NCBI RefSeq assembly: GCF_040054535.1
Contig: NC_090783.1
Coordinates: forward strand, 6,282,001-6,346,000
DNA: 64,000 bases
DNA from: Antennarius striatus
Lineage: Eukaryota; Chordata; Actinopteri; Lophiiformes; Antennariidae
Direction: 5' to 3'
Part shown: positions 10,057 through 22,624 of the stretch, piece after piece
Layout: each line of letters opens with the position of its first letter
How positions within the stretch are numbered: the first letter of the stretch is position 1
Position numbers and translations under genes: made by a program
The notes under the pieces: model-generated
The model's input: the letters and a program-made list of their open reading frames with translations, nothing else
Databases searched by the model: none
What the model was told of the DNA's origin: nothing

Positions 10057-13000
10057 TCACTTATACTTGTAGAAACCTTCTCCAGACTTTCTGCCAAATT
10101 TGCCCTCTGCAACCAGCTTGTTTAGTAGTTCACTGGGAACAAAAAGTTGGTTTTCGGAATCCATCGCATTCCAACCTGCAAACAGGAAGAAATGACTTTT
10201 TAAAATGTATGATATGAATTGATTGCTTCCCATTCAGCGTCTTACAATCAAATCGCATGACGTTATAGTTTCCTAGTAGCTTACTTACCATCCATAATGA
10301 ATTTTAAGGTGTCTAGTCCAACGTAGTCTCCAAGCTCAAAGGGTCCCATAGGATAACCTGCACCAAGTTTCATGGCAATATCGATGTCTTCTTTAGAGCC
10401 ATGACCTGAGAAAGACAACAAAGAAGTCCCATAAAGCCCCTTCAAGCACATTGTGATCTTTGTAGGGTACAGTACATAAATTAAATGGACTTCATTTTAA
10501 ACATAGTAATGGACACTTGTTCCATCTTGGTGTGGCTGATGCAGGTAAACATACCTCTTTCATGCAACCGGATGGCCTCCATCATGTAAGGAACAAGCAG
10601 GCGGTTTACAATGAATCCTGGTGTGTCCTGAATAACGAGATGATGGATACTGCTGTTGAATTCATACAAATACAGCCTTAATGACCTGAGATTGGACCGT
10701 ACCTTGCAGGACACTGGTGTTTTTCCCAGTGCTTTGCTGAAGTTCAGAAGGGAATCGAACGTCTCTTGGCTTGTTGCCGAGGTTCCAATGACCTAAAATA
10801 AATGACTTTTTATTGATCATTTTATAAATGTAACCTGTTATTCTTAATAAGTTATTGAGATTCATAGGCAAGGAGAGTTTCTCTCCACTGAACAGAACCA
10901 AGGCACTACTTGCTGTAGTTTCAATGGCCAGTACATGGCGCCCTTCTGAAAACCTTCTTATCAAACAAACTGGATTTTATATTTTAAGCATGTTGGAGTT
11001 TCTTCAGCTAAAGTTATGTGATATAAACCAACCTGACTATGGTGCACAAACTAATTCAACACCGGATTCTTCTTGATCCTGCCTCAGTCTTAAGCACAGG
11101 AACCAGAAACATACAGCTGGTATGTGTTCTGTTAAATACACAAACATATGTGAAAGCAACCACACTGATTAGATTTGCACCTCTACAAGCTTCATCATGG
11201 GGACGGGATTGAAAAAGTGAAGACCGCCAAATCTGTCCAGCCTGTTGGTGGCGCTGGCGATGTCAGAGATGGGCAACGAGGATGTGTTGCTGGTGAAGAT
11301 GGTGTGTCTGAAAACAGATTAAGAATCATAATAAAAGCAGACATTTAATTTCTGTTCAATTAAGTATGACATGTACTTCCCTCTCAGAAACTGACTGATT
11401 TGTATTTCCTTAAAATCTCTTATGTTGTAAACTTGAACCTAGCATCTCAAATCCTCCTGTTCTAACATACATGATACTGTAATCATTCAACGATGTTTAT
11501 CATAGCAGTTCGTAGTTGTAATGTATACATTTGGTGTCTCCTGTTTCTTAGGCCTTGAGGCTATGAAACCGTTATATTGTCATTGACGATAAAACAGTTA
11601 TTGTGTGTAGAGAATGCGAGGGAATGGTTATGTGTGCTACAGTAAAATCTTTCAGAATCCACTCAAAATATATAAGTTTCTGTGATCAACATGAGATGCG
11701 TTACATCAGCACTATCAGCAGTTAAATAAGCTTTCAGTGTCACAGCACTTGTTTAACAGAAACAGAAAAAGGACAGGGCTTACGCTGGAGCTGCCTTGTC
11801 AAGCCGACCAAAGACATCCTGTTTGATTTTTAGATTTTCCACGATGGCCTCCACCACCAGATCGGAGTGTTGAACTACAGACTCAGCATCTGTAGACGTC
11901 GACACGTTTTGCAGTACACTCTGGATGAATGCATCGGCTGCCTGAAACACACCAGACCAGACCAGATGCTGCAATTTCCACTTCCTTACTGTTTAGTCTT
12001 TTTAATTTGGAGAGGAGAACTGAGTCTCACCTCAGGCTTGTCTGCAAACTTCTTCTTCACCACTCTCTTCAGGCTTCCTTCGATTCCTTTGACAGCCTTT
12101 TGTAGAATGTCGTCATTGGTGTCCACCACTGTCACAGAGTGGCCAGTTGAAGCAGCAACCTACAAGAAACAAATTATTATAATCATTTTACTCAGCTTGA
12201 CATAGTAATGATTTTGATTCTGATTCCTTAACTGACTCCTCAGTGAATGTAAGCAACAATCTACTGGAGGCTAAATAAAGATCAGACCCCCGAGACAAAT
12301 TTGTGTTAATTTTAAAATGTAAGATCGTTCTGAGCTGACTCCTCAACACGTCTCGTCATCACGACAAGATAGAGTTTAATGTTTGACAAGTATTTCATAA
12401 CTTCCTTCGAGGGTCAAAGAATGCCTGTGTGTGTGTAGCAAGAGAATAATCCATGATGTGAAATGATACTTACTATTGTCATTTTTTGGTCTGAAACTAC
12501 AAAGTCAGTGACACATGTAGCCCTCACAGGTTAATAAAAAAGTGAAAGACAAATGCCAAAGAAATGTATTACTCAGCAGCGGGTGAAAGGAAGGTCAGCA
12601 AATGTTTCTCCTCTGTGACCTACATCTGTACTACCTCATTGTTTACGTCATCTTAGCACAGAAGAAAGTGTTAAAGAGATGCATTGACTTCATCATTCTG
12701 TCTTTTCTCATGCCCTTCAGATCTGACTTTGATGTATTAAAATATCAGATCTGCAAACAATCGTTTCAAATACAAGCAGCTCGTCAAAGTCCAGGTCATG
12801 TGTGGACTGTATTGATCACATTACTGATCTTCATACATACATGATACTGATAAACGCACATGTTGCAGCAACGATCCAACTTCATTTCAATGCCATAACT
12901 CCTGCTGTACGTTTGAATACACTGAGAGATGATAAATCTTCCTGTGGTTGAATCAAAAACAAAACTCGAGAAGAATCTGAAGAGTTTCTGTCTGGTCGAT

Positions 13001-13195
13001 CGCAATGACAGCTGGCTAGCTACTGCGAGGCTAGTTGCTAGCTAAGTGGCTAACGCTCCGCCGGGTGTCGGGGCTCACCTGAGCGATGCCTGCGCCCATT
13101 TGCCCTCCTCCGATGACGGTTACGTGCTTAATAGCGACATTCCTGACGGCGGAGGTGGAGAACCGTCTGCAGAAATGGTGGACGAAGAAAGCCAT
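10057..13195 (-). CDS. hadh: Hydroxyacyl-CoA dehydrogenase, mitochondrial
   Basis: The enzyme catalyses NAD-dependent oxidation of L-3-hydroxyacyl-CoA to 3-ketoacyl-CoA, the third step of medium- and short-chain beta-oxidation, in the mitochondrial matrix. Eight coding exons, in transcript order: 13079-13195, 12031-12159, 11784-11941, 11181-11307, 10703-10792, 10555-10627, 10289-10405, 10057-10175. Phases join exactly to 309 aa (human about 314). Residues 1-19 are Arg-rich without acidic residues, as in a transit peptide. The Rossmann motif GGGQMGAG is at 29-36. Catalytic-site residues are Ser144 (NTSS), His165 (LHFFNPVP), Glu177 and Asn215 (FIVNRLL). The C-terminal domain ends [13 protein letters not shown]. 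The start ATG has G at +4 and begins the transit peptide, with no alternative upstream. All key residues are intact, so it looks functional. It lies 1.5 kb downstream of the cyp2u1 stop, on the same strand. Confidence 0.97.
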
Positions 13196-13330
13196 GTTGT
13201 GTGTGTTAGTGTGTGTGTGTACTGGACGTGACGTGAGACTGGCTCTGGTTCGGAAACACGCGGAAAGTAGGCGGAAGGTTACCAGTCACGTGATAAGGAG
13301 CGCTCCAGGCGGTGGCCTTAAGCACAGATA
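13196..13330 (-). promoter_or_regulatory. hadh: Putative hadh promoter region
   Basis: The 135 bases upstream of the hadh ATG carry a palindromic E-box CACGTG in the context GTCACGTGAT (13287-13292), a GACGTGACGTGA block resembling CRE/ATF sites, and three GGAA cores including GCGGAAG, which resemble ETS sites. There is no obvious TATA box. This composition is usual for a broadly expressed mitochondrial gene. The transcription start cannot be fixed from sequence alone. Confidence 0.4.
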
Positions 13331-13596
13331 ATGAGAGACCAGCGCGTTCTGTATTTAAAATATTATTTATTAACAGACGGTAAGAAATTATTGCCAGAAG
13401 ACTTAAATATTTGTTAAAATGTTAATGCACAAAGATCATAAATATTTAAATACTGATTTTTTTAAATCGTCTGATCAAGGTGGAGGTAGTTATGGCAGCT
13501 GAACCATATATAGTACCGAGGTCAGTAATATTTAAAATTTAAGTCTACGTTTATTGCACCAAAATCTGTCCACTTTTAAAGTAGAAGAATATCAGA

Positions 13597-13900
13597 GTAG
13601 AGCCGCTGCTCCTTCACGTGGAAAGAAATCAGTTGAGGTGGTTTGGGCATCTGGTGAGGATGCCTCCAGGGCCCCTTCCTAGGGAGGTGTTTCTGGCACG
13701 CCCAGCTGGGAGGAGACCTCGGGGCAGACCCAGGACCAGGTGGAGGGATTATATCTCAACACTGGCCTGGGAACGCCTTGGGATCCCCCAGTCAGAGCTG
13801 GTGGATGTGGCCGGGGAAAGGGAAGTTTGTGGCTCCCTGTTGAAGCTGCTGCCCCCGTGACCCGACTACGGATAAGCGGTGGAAGACGGATGGATGGATG
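13597..13900 (+). mobile_element. 5'-truncated Rex3/RTE-type LINE 3' end
   Basis: The frame from about 13597 to 13860 encodes the C-terminal end of a non-LTR retrotransposon polyprotein, with RWFGHLVRMPP, GRRPRGRPRTRWRDY and a terminal LLKLLPP before TGA. It is followed by CGACTACGGATAAGCGG and a short GGATGGATGGATG tail. GATG tandem tails are known for fish Rex3 elements. The upstream reverse transcriptase and endonuclease are absent, the typical 5' truncation of LINE copies. The surviving frame is open with no stops, so the insertion may be fairly recent. It sits between the hadh promoter and the cyp2u1 3' end. Confidence 0.75.
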
Positions 13901-14681
13901 TCCATTAATATTAATGAGAAATTTAACTACAGCCATGCCAATACACGCGTACCATGGACTAAGAGTCAGAGTTAGAGATTGGAGAACCAGGATGATGAGG
14001 GGAAAGGGGCCACTGGAACAAGACAACACATGGATGAGGAGTGAGATGGATGGAGTAGAAGATTGAGTCATAATAACAATAAATAAAAGTCAATAAAAAT
14101 CTCTCCCTCATCCTGCTGAACTCCACACTCCTTTGACCAGAGCCCTCACTTGTACCTGGATCCGCTGGGGCCACTCATCCACTGTGGCCCCTAATCCTAT
14201 TGCCTTTGAAAACAATTGTGCTTCTTTTTTTTCTTGATTTTCCTATTAAATGAAATGCTTCTCAAGATTCTTCACCACCTCACTTGTGCTGTGATAATGG
14301 GAACCCCAGAGCCGTTTCCTATACAGATATATTCATGGTTATTTTGTTGTGATGTCTTGAAGGAGGGTCTGACATAGGGAACTTAAATCTCTCTTCACCC
14401 GTCCCCTCCAGAATGGTTCCAGTATTCCAGTTTTCGTTCTTCCAGTTTTCCTGTGTGCTGTCATTCCCTTGTTATTTTTACAGTCTCTCACTCATATTCC
14501 AGTTAGAGGAGACTTGTCCTTACCCCGTGTCAAACAATCAGGGTTGGGGTTAAAAAAACCCAGATCATATATAAACATAATTATGAATAAATTATAAATA
14601 TATAACAATGCAATAGTCTTATATTAAATAACATCTAGTACATCATTGCTATCATGCAATATGTCATCTTCTGTTTGTTCT
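13901..14681. other. Spacer holding the presumed cyp2u1 3' UTR
   Basis: No gene is visible. The right part, adjacent to the cyp2u1 stop codon, should be the cyp2u1 3' UTR on the minus strand, but I could not find a canonical AATAAA for it in this stretch. The AT-rich patch at 14560-14640 is the likeliest cleavage region. Confidence 0.35.
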
Positions 14682-17600
14682 TCATCTGCGACGGCTCACA
14701 CACACGGTATAAGAGCAGGGTGCCAGCGTCAGGCCAAACCGTCCATGGAGGGGTGGAGGAGGCAATCCCTCTGGGATCCTGAATCTAAAGGCCTGCAGTA
14801 AGTCGGTGACCATCAGGAACAGCTCCATCTTCGCCAGCTGTTCACCCATACACACCCTGCGACCTGAAAGATATACATCAGAAGAGCTTGGTTGAATTAA
14901 ATTGATTAACAGATCAATGCTTCAGATATTTAGCCTGTATGGAAAAGGAAAAACATACCGATCCCAAAAGGTATGAAGCACTCCTTCTTTATTAACCTTC
15001 CCTCGTCATCCAAGAAGCGTGTAGGCCTGAAAGTATCTGGGTCATCCCACACGGTGGGATCTCTATGGACAGACCACAGGTTGGGCACCAGAACAGTTCC
15101 TTTGGGAATAATGTAGCCTCTGAATTCTGGAAAAAAGAAGGAAAACAAAAAAAAAACTTTGATCAATGGAAAGATGCACATGAACGTATGAGAAATCAAC
15201 TGAATCCAGCTCTGAGTTTATTTTTTTTATCAGTTCAGCATTACAAGATGATTAGTTAATGACACTGGTCGATGTTAAAATCTACCTGTTGTCTCAGAGG
15301 CCATGTGAGGAATAGCCAGAGGAACTGCTGTTGTCAGTCTCTGCACCTCCATGATGGTGGATTCAGTAAAAGGCAAACTGCCCTTATCAGTCAGGGAGGG
15401 GCCCCGATGCATCCCCAGCACTTCATCAATCTCTGCCTGGACCTTATCTGGAGTCAAAATAATAAAAGTGAAACAGTACTAAGCGTCTTGATTCTTTTAT
15501 AGAAATGCATGGAACGCATGTGAAAATTATTTAAACATGTTGTACCGTTACTCAACATTCACTGTCCCCCTCCAAATGAAAATGATCTCTAAGGGCTGGA
15601 TATGATCTAGTTACCCGTAGTGGCAAAAAAGCCCTGTCTCACTATGTTAAAGAGAGGTGATACAGAATCCACATCCCGGATCCAACTCGGCATTCAATCA
15701 GCTTCATCTTGGGCCACAATCTTCTCTTACAAAAATGAAAGCAAACTCATCTGAGAACGTTTCATGATATCTTGCAGACAATCAACCAAACATGGATGTT
15801 CACATAACATTTCTCACCTTATTGGTGGAGATCTTTGTATAATGTAAATTAAAACAGATTTTCCCATTAAAGTTTTCAATGAGAACTAATTATCTATTTT
15901 TTATTCCTTCCTTTCCCCCCTTCACCCTACTCGGATCTCTGTGTTGAATAAAGTCAACTATCAGGCTTCTTCTGTTCCACACGGCTGCTGGGGAGTTCCA
16001 CCTATTTAATTCACCTGGTGCAAAGTCTTAGTTCTCGCTATCTTGCAACACAGACCTTTGGCACCCCCCACTGGTGGAACACATATCTACAAGTTCAAGA
16101 GACCTTCATTTTTCCACACCTGAATACAGATGAAACAAAAAGATCATGCAGATGGCATCCAGTAAACAAAAGTATCGAGACAAACTGCTTCGAATGTCAC
16201 ATTCACCTCTACTGAAAGTGGATCAGTTTAGGTAGATAGTTTTTGCTTTCGCCTATGTCCCACATCCATACAGACATCATCTGAGGAACATCAACCCAAC
16301 AAATTAATTATTAATCCATAAGCAATGTTGATTTTGATAAGTTTTTTGTCTATATCATTAACAATTCACTACTCTTAAATGTTCTTATTCGTTACAAACC
16401 TACTGGTACATGAACTCGGATCAGATGTATTGTTCTGGATGGCCAATATAGAGAAATAACAGGTTTATTCCTTCCTCAGAACTGGATAAAATCAGACTGG
16501 AGTCATTTCAGGCTTGCAGGTGATGGTATCAACAGCTCTGCTCCAGTGTCACTATGGATGTCATGGTGATACATACAAACAAGGTCTACCTTTTACAAGA
16601 GCATGCAAGCAGTTTGAACAGAACCGGCTGCATGGACAGTGACTAATTTTACCTTGGATATCAGGATACGAGACCATGTAGAGAAGAACCCATAAAACAG
16701 AATTGGCAGTGGTGTCAGTTCCAGCAATGAAGAGATCTCCTATTATATAGAAGAGATAGTCTTCAGTGAAGCTGCTGTCCTCTTCACCAGCAGCTTGCTT
16801 GGCCAACATCTCCATTAAGTACATATCTGTGAGATCCCTTGGGTTGTCAGGGTCTAGCGTTTCCCGATGCTCTGTAATAATCCTCTTCAGAAACACGGCG
16901 ATGTCCCTTTCCACCTGCCGTAACTCCTTGAAAACCCCAAAAGGCAAGTAGTAGAGCAGGGGACAAATGTTGATGAGGACCGCATGGCTGTTCACAGAGA
17001 TCTCCAGTCCATGAATCATCAGGTCCATAATGGTGCGGAACTCGTGATCTTTGTGATGGAAGCGCTGACCCATGATCATCGAGCAGATAACGTTTGACAC
17101 AGCGTTACCGATTAGTGGGGCCGGGTCCACGCCGGCTCCATCGGATTCCTCACTCAGTCGCAGTAGCTCTGTTGTGAGTGTGGCCAGGCCTTCCAGGATA
17201 CAAGGCTCCAAGCTCAGCTTCCCCAGGCCAAAGTTTCGAAGTGTGGCGTGGCAAAACCTTCGCTGCTTTCTCCACACTGGCCCATAAGGTGCAAAGACTA
17301 TTCCTGAAATCCAGTTAAAGAAGAGCTTCAATGCTTTAAAGGTTTATTTGCACAGCACATTTGATACAGTCAGAGTTTTATGATTACAATATCCAGCTTA
17401 TTTGGTTTACATTCATAAGAGATTTTTGAGTGTGATCCTTTAAGATTTTAAGACTACTTTTTTATCAATCTGCTGTGTTTATGTCCTGAAATGGAAATGC
17501 CTATCTTTACAAGACAATATACAGCAACTCCACACCACCACAAAGTACAACCCGTAAATGATAAATCACGTCAGGATAAACTTGACATACATGATCTTTG

Positions 17601-18030
17601 AACGCACCTTACCTTTATGCTTGGTCATCATAGTGATGACAGGAATGTCTGGTCTGTCAGAAAAGACCTCGGAATGGTTGGAGAGAGCATCCTTGACCAC
17701 TTCGAAGCCATTAAGCACCACGCACAGCTGATTCCCCACGAAGAAGCTGTAAACGTTGCCATACTTCTTAGCTTGTTCCATGAAAACTACCAGCGCGTTT
17801 CTGTCGGTTCTGAACGGTTTCTGCCCGATTATTTTACGGATGAAAGCGGGGACAAGAAAGCCGCTTAAATTACCAACAAAAGGCCACGGTTTGGGGCCCG
17901 GTGGAATGTTTGCGAGGTCCCTTCGTCTCTGATGCCAATTAAGAAGGTAATATACCATTAAGAACACTATGACCGCGACATGCAACGACCCGCAGCTGCC
18001 CAGGTTTTCCAGCCATGTTAGCGAAATCAT
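14682..18030 (-). CDS. cyp2u1: Cytochrome P450 2U1
   Basis: CYP2U1 is a microsomal/mitochondrial P450 that omega- and omega-1-hydroxylates long-chain fatty acids such as arachidonate. Five coding exons, in transcript order: 17613-18030, 16653-17303, 15286-15447, 14959-15126, 14682-14863. All junctions are the same phase (one base carried over) and give 526 aa (human about 544). An N-terminal membrane anchor spans about residues 16-30, followed by basic WHQRRR and the proline hinge IPPGPKPWP (42-50). The I-helix AGTDTT is at 333-338, ExxR (E390, R393) in EVQRL, and the heme loop FGIGRRVCMG at 464-473 with Cys471 as the iron ligand. The few-exon structure, unlike the nine exons usual for the CYP2 family, is characteristic of CYP2U1. 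No disabling change was seen. The first in-frame ATG is used, with A at -3. Confidence 0.97.
15605..15835 (+). repeat. Degenerate teleost dispersed repeat in a cyp2u1 intron
   Basis: Phrases such as GTAGTGGCAAAAAAG, GTGATACAGAATCC and a TTGGTGGAG ending, in this order, match a very common fish repeat whose consensus runs from 'tgcaaaaaagc' through 'ggatccg' to 'ataacctccttggcggag'. The copy is old and diverged. The class is not assigned and the limits are approximate. A second copy is at 45886-46076. Confidence 0.45.
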
Positions 18031-18260
18031 TTTTAAAAAAAGTCAGTATTATTGAAAACTATTAACGTTTTACGGTGAAGTTTTCACAGGTGGAAAATCC
18101 TGCAGGCTGCAGCTCACGCTCTTCCTGTTGTGACCACGTGATACATTTATTGGCTTCTTATTGGTCGACACTGTTTAGGCTTGCTGTGATTGGTGCACTT
18201 CACCTCCGCGATATCCAGCCCTTTAAAATGACATAACTTTATTTGTATAACAGATTTAAA
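18031..18260 (-). promoter_or_regulatory. cyp2u1: Putative cyp2u1 promoter region
   Basis: Upstream of the cyp2u1 ATG the gene strand carries three CCAAT boxes in sense orientation (ATTGG on the + strand at 18149-18153, 18160-18164 and 18189-18193) and an E-box CACGTG at 18135-18140, all within about 165 bases of the start codon. No TATA box is convincing. The region lies in the roughly 730-base gap before the sgms2 stop codon, so the whole promoter must be compact. Confidence 0.4.
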
Positions 18261-18600
18261 GGTGACACACAAAGACTCAGATGAGTGGATTTACCTTTTA
18301 GGTCAATAATAAAATTTGGTATGAAATGAAATGAACCTAAAATTGGATGTATAGGGACCTCCTATTATTATTATTATTACAACTTCGAATTCCGGATTAG
18401 TTCAACCAATTAAAAATTGGGTTAAAGATGTTGAAATGTGATTATTTAAGCTCATGTATGATTTTTAAAAATTAAATCAACAAACACATTAGAGGTTTAA
18501 TATGGTTACATTTTAATACAATGTTGACAACAAGTGTATGTTCATGTGTGAAGAGCTGACAAAAGCACTGGCTATAGAAGCAATAAATGCTTCGAAGGAC

Positions 18601-18606
18601 TTTATT
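18601..18606 (-). promoter_or_regulatory. sgms2: Polyadenylation signal AATAAA for sgms2
   Basis: TTTATT on the + strand reads AATAAA on the gene strand, about 160 bases after the sgms2 stop codon. This gives a short inferred 3' UTR and leaves about 550 bases to the cyp2u1 start. Confidence 0.5.
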
Positions 18607-18763
18607 TCATAAATAAATTGCACTGACAAATAACACACAGAGACAACAGGACTACCTTTCTACAGACATTTTTATGGAAACACTTCTTTCATAGCTCTCA
18701 GAACACTTAAGCGACTTAGTTATCAGGCAACTCTTCTGGGGTATCCGTGCCTTGTCAGTCCTC

Positions 18764-21700
18764 TCATATGCTCTGTACCATGTTGTATTTCTTGCAGCTG
18801 TTCTTAAGGCAGGATGGAGGCCAGGTGATAGGCCAACTGTACGAGCATGGCACTGCGGTTTGGACATTCTTCTCTAGGAAGTTGAACAGCGGGTTCCACC
18901 AGGTATTGGTGAGGTAGTTGTTTGGTGAACATTTCAGAGTCTGTGAAGAGGACAAAAGTATCATCTATAGTAATATTTAATATCACATATATTTCCTTCC
19001 ATCAACTCCCTATTAATTAATCTCCCTTATTTCAAAATGTGAAGAAGAAATAATATTTCATAATATCACAGAATGTATTAAATTTTTTGGTTTTAAAACT
19101 AATTCACATACCTTTGCACACATGACAACAGGGCATTGCATACTTGGCATTAAAGTGCTTTCCTTTTCTTAAGTGAGTACTAACTGTTTTAAGAAAGTCT
19201 TGAAAAATGGTGGGACTGAACTAACACAACCAAAGATAAACCCTGTATCACCAAACAGACAGTAAAACCCATCAGTATCAGGCCGTGTGTACCTGTAAGT
19301 TGGCCATAGTGTGATACCACCAGAACAGGCGGGAGGTGATGAAATAGGCCACAACCACATCCACAGTGTAGTGTTCGTGTGCCACCAGGATACAGCCGAT
19401 GCCCACAGCGCTCAGCAGCCAGCACATCAGGTGGTACCACCAAAACGACCGAGGGGAGTCTGGAGAAAGAGGCGCAGAGACATGGGTTTCATGATGGTAT
19501 CAATGTAAAGGAGGTTTTATAACCTTTATTTATCTTGACTCATCTTCACAAAACATGTTGCTGTTTTTTTAGCTTTTATACATATTTTGACCTAATTACC
19601 GTATATCTGATTTTATCAGGAAGAAAGTACTTCATGGTTCGACAGGCTAAAAGAAGATGAAATTTTTATATAGAAGTGTTGAATTACAATTTTTTAGATA
19701 GTGTTGATTTGCATTATGCTTTTTTCTATTGATACTGTGGGGAAAAAAGCACAAAATAACATACAGTATATCCGAGCATTACAGCCATCGCGAAAGAAGA
19801 ATAAATTATTGGGGGGTGTTGTTAAGATGGCATTAACTTTGGACAGATATACAAAATGCATTGAAGAATAGAGATTTGCATCATTTTGATTTAGGCTACT
19901 TCTGGGAGTAATTCTAATGTTACAACAAAGAAAAAGATCAGCGGTTCAACATGTTACTATTCTTCATCTCACCACTATGAAGGTTCATGTGTTCATATAT
20001 TAATCATGGGAAATGAATGCAATTGTTCAGTAAAAGCAAGTCAACAAGTGTTGAATACTCACACTCCTTGATGAACAGGTAGGTGAGGGTGAGCATAACA
20101 GTGTGTCCGCTGTAAAGATAGTCTCCACAAAACAGATGGGTGCCTGTGATGGACAAACCTCCTCCTGAGACCAGTTTCAGAATTCGTTGAAATCTTGCAT
20201 GGAAATCTCCGTGAAGCTGATGAGAAACAGGCAGTGGAGTAGATGAATACCTCATCAACAGCAGGGCTAATGATTATTGCCATCTTTAAATTATTACCAA
20301 ATTTAATTAATTCAACTTTTAATTCCTTAATAATTTAATCCCTGATGTTAGAATAAAGTAGTAATAGCCGAGTGCTAAACATTTCCTCTACAAATTGCTT
20401 GACCAGCTCAAAAGTCAAATAAACTACATTTAAAGTAATTTACAGCAACTGCTAAGGATAATGAAAAAGATTAGGATTATAGGACATTTTTGGGGAAGGA
20501 CATGAAATAACTACAAAGATATCCCAGTAAATGTGTTGTTTCTACTTACTTAACATGCTTTTATAATAATTAGATATAGCGACACAGAGACACAGGGAGG
20601 TAGCTGTTTCCAGTAAACTTAACAGTCTTGAAACCAATAGGTAACAATTTCTGTAATCATCTGTTCATCTTCAAGTCTTGCGAACGTAATTAGAAGTGAT
20701 AATTTACTACCCTGGGAAACATTTAGTCAAAATGAGGTGGAATTGAAGCAAGGCCAGTGAAGATAGATCACTGGCAGCCACAGATGACCCGTGTTACCAA
20801 TAAATAATGGATTTAAATCATTGTTCAAAACCTTCCAAAACCTTTGAAACAAACAACTGCTACACTTCCACACCACACAACAAATGCCAGGCGCACATGT
20901 TTTTCATCAAACACTGATGCACCTCAATATTGTTTGTTGAGGCAATAAAAAAGTCAAAATGGCTTTTTATTTTTTTTTATTATTGCTGCCTCTCCTTCGC
21001 GGTTGTGCAAAATGAGTCCCTGTGGGCGCTAAGGAGTCCACAAATGAGCAAAGACAGCTGATGCACCACTCTCACCTTAGGAGCACAAGTCATATGCATG
21101 CCAGGTACAGGCAGGGTGGTGACGTACATAGTGACACAGCGATACAAGTACAGGGTTCCAACGAGGAAGAAGAACCGCCTGCTTACTATTGATCTGCGAA
21201 TGGACAATATTAGAGCCACACGTGAGCGATGCATTCATGTATATACACATACTAATTATAAACCGTCAGCATCTTAACTTTACATTTCATTTGATTCTGT
21301 TTGTATTTTTATATCTTTATTCCCATAGGCAGATATGGAAGATAAACTCTGAATTTGATCAGACATTTTAAATGATTTATACAAAAATGTGTCTCTTTTG
21401 TTGTCAGAGCCAGAGAGCAGAAGAAGATAGAAAGACAAATACAGCATCATCGGTGAATATAACATTCATTATAATATGATGGGAAACACATGCCCACGAA
21501 TGTCCTAATTGTGCCAAATAAAAATAAAATGCTGCAGCCAAAACTGTCTTTAGCAAATTAAAATGTTTTTGTTCCACTTGCTGTATCTTTAGTGCTTTAA
21601 AAAAAAAAAACAATCAGATGTTGATTCTACATTACAAGTCTGCCATGTTTCTGTATTTTCCTTGTAAACAAACCTAAAAAAAAATAACTGCTTTTAAATA

Positions 21701-22198
21701 TAGAACATGAGATTCCACTGAAGCTGGAATACAATGATTCGTAGGATCTTACTTGTATCTGAAGAAAAACAACTGGATCATCCAAATAGCCATGAGCACA
21801 ATGCCACTGATCTCAGTCACGGTAAAGGCCCACTTGACCCTGTCAATGTAATCAAAAAACATATCAGGGAGAGGTGGGTTGCTATCTTTCGGAGGGACCC
21901 TTTCGTGGACCACAGCGATGACGAATGTCGTGAGGAATAAGTTAAAAGCAGCGTAAAAGAAGGCGATAATCGTCTTCCACCACTCCATGGGCAGACGGTT
22001 GACCTTGGACTCTGGCACAGAAATCTTCTCGTAGTCGTTATGCCTCCCCATGCCTTTCCGAAAACCCCTCTTTGTGTCCTCTCCACCCAACGCATGGACG
22101 GTACACATTTGGCCGTTGATGCCCTCAGCGTTACCCTCCACGCCCGACTTCAGATCAGCGGCAGAGTTTCTCGCATCACTGAGGTCCTGCGATGCCAT
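18764..22198 (-). CDS. sgms2: Sphingomyelin synthase 2 (phosphatidylcholine:ceramide cholinephosphotransferase 2)
   Basis: The enzyme transfers phosphocholine from phosphatidylcholine to ceramide, making sphingomyelin and diacylglycerol at the plasma membrane and Golgi. Five coding exons, in transcript order: 21753-22198, 21076-21193, 20063-20216, 19293-19459, 18764-18940. Phases close to 353 aa (human 365). A hydrophilic, poorly conserved N-terminus runs to about residue 68, then LPMEWWKT begins the six-TM core. Signature motifs are VHERVPPK, the FFDYIDRVKWAF block and LYLYRCVTMYVTTLPVPG. The catalytic triad is His226 (YSGHTV), His269 (HEHYTVD) and Asp273. The tail has a Cys cluster (VPCSYSW...PPSCLKNSCKKY) resembling the palmitoylated tail of SGMS2. 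SGMS1 is distinguished by an N-terminal SAM domain, absent here. ATG at 22198 is the first in its exon, which extends 5' to an acceptor at 22248/22249; upstream non-coding exons are not identified. Confidence 0.95.
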
Positions 22199-22248
22199 GG
22201 GTGCGTATGCTGACCGTCCACAGAAGCTGGTCCTCTGAAGGTTTTCCA
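22199..22248 (-). other. sgms2: sgms2 5' UTR part of first coding exon
   Basis: An acceptor (TTTTGTTCCACTACAG on the gene strand) precedes 50 bases that lead to the start ATG. The frame is open through this stretch but holds no earlier ATG. At least one further non-coding exon must lie upstream, at higher coordinates, and I could not place it. Confidence 0.5.
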
Positions 22249-22624
22249 CTGTAGTGGAACAAAACAGAATGTTGGAATCGTATAAACTCTTCGACTGGAA
22301 AAGCACAATCCAGGAATTATATTCTGCACAGGAGAGCAAAGCAGCTTGACTCAACAAGTTGTGCTGAGGTTGCCAAAATCACTCACATGAGAAACACGGA
22401 GCAGTTGAACTTTGTTTTCCAATTGTCCTACAGATAAACAAAGAAGGAGATAAAGTTTTAGATGGATGCAAACATCTTGATTCCAGGGGGTAATGTATCT
22501 AAAGCTTTTACTGAGGAAAAAAATATTGCCATACTGTAAGAACCTGCTTAAAGAATGGAATTTGGTTTGGCCACTGGAGAGACCACTTACAGCACATTTG
22601 TTTCCTAATAATTTTATCTTATAG

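Noticed and set aside
13740-14071. Overlapping frames of 108 and 130 codons on both strands beside the Rex3-like fragment
   Set aside because: They are shadow frames of the retrotransposon fragment and its flank, unlike its real C-terminal frame.
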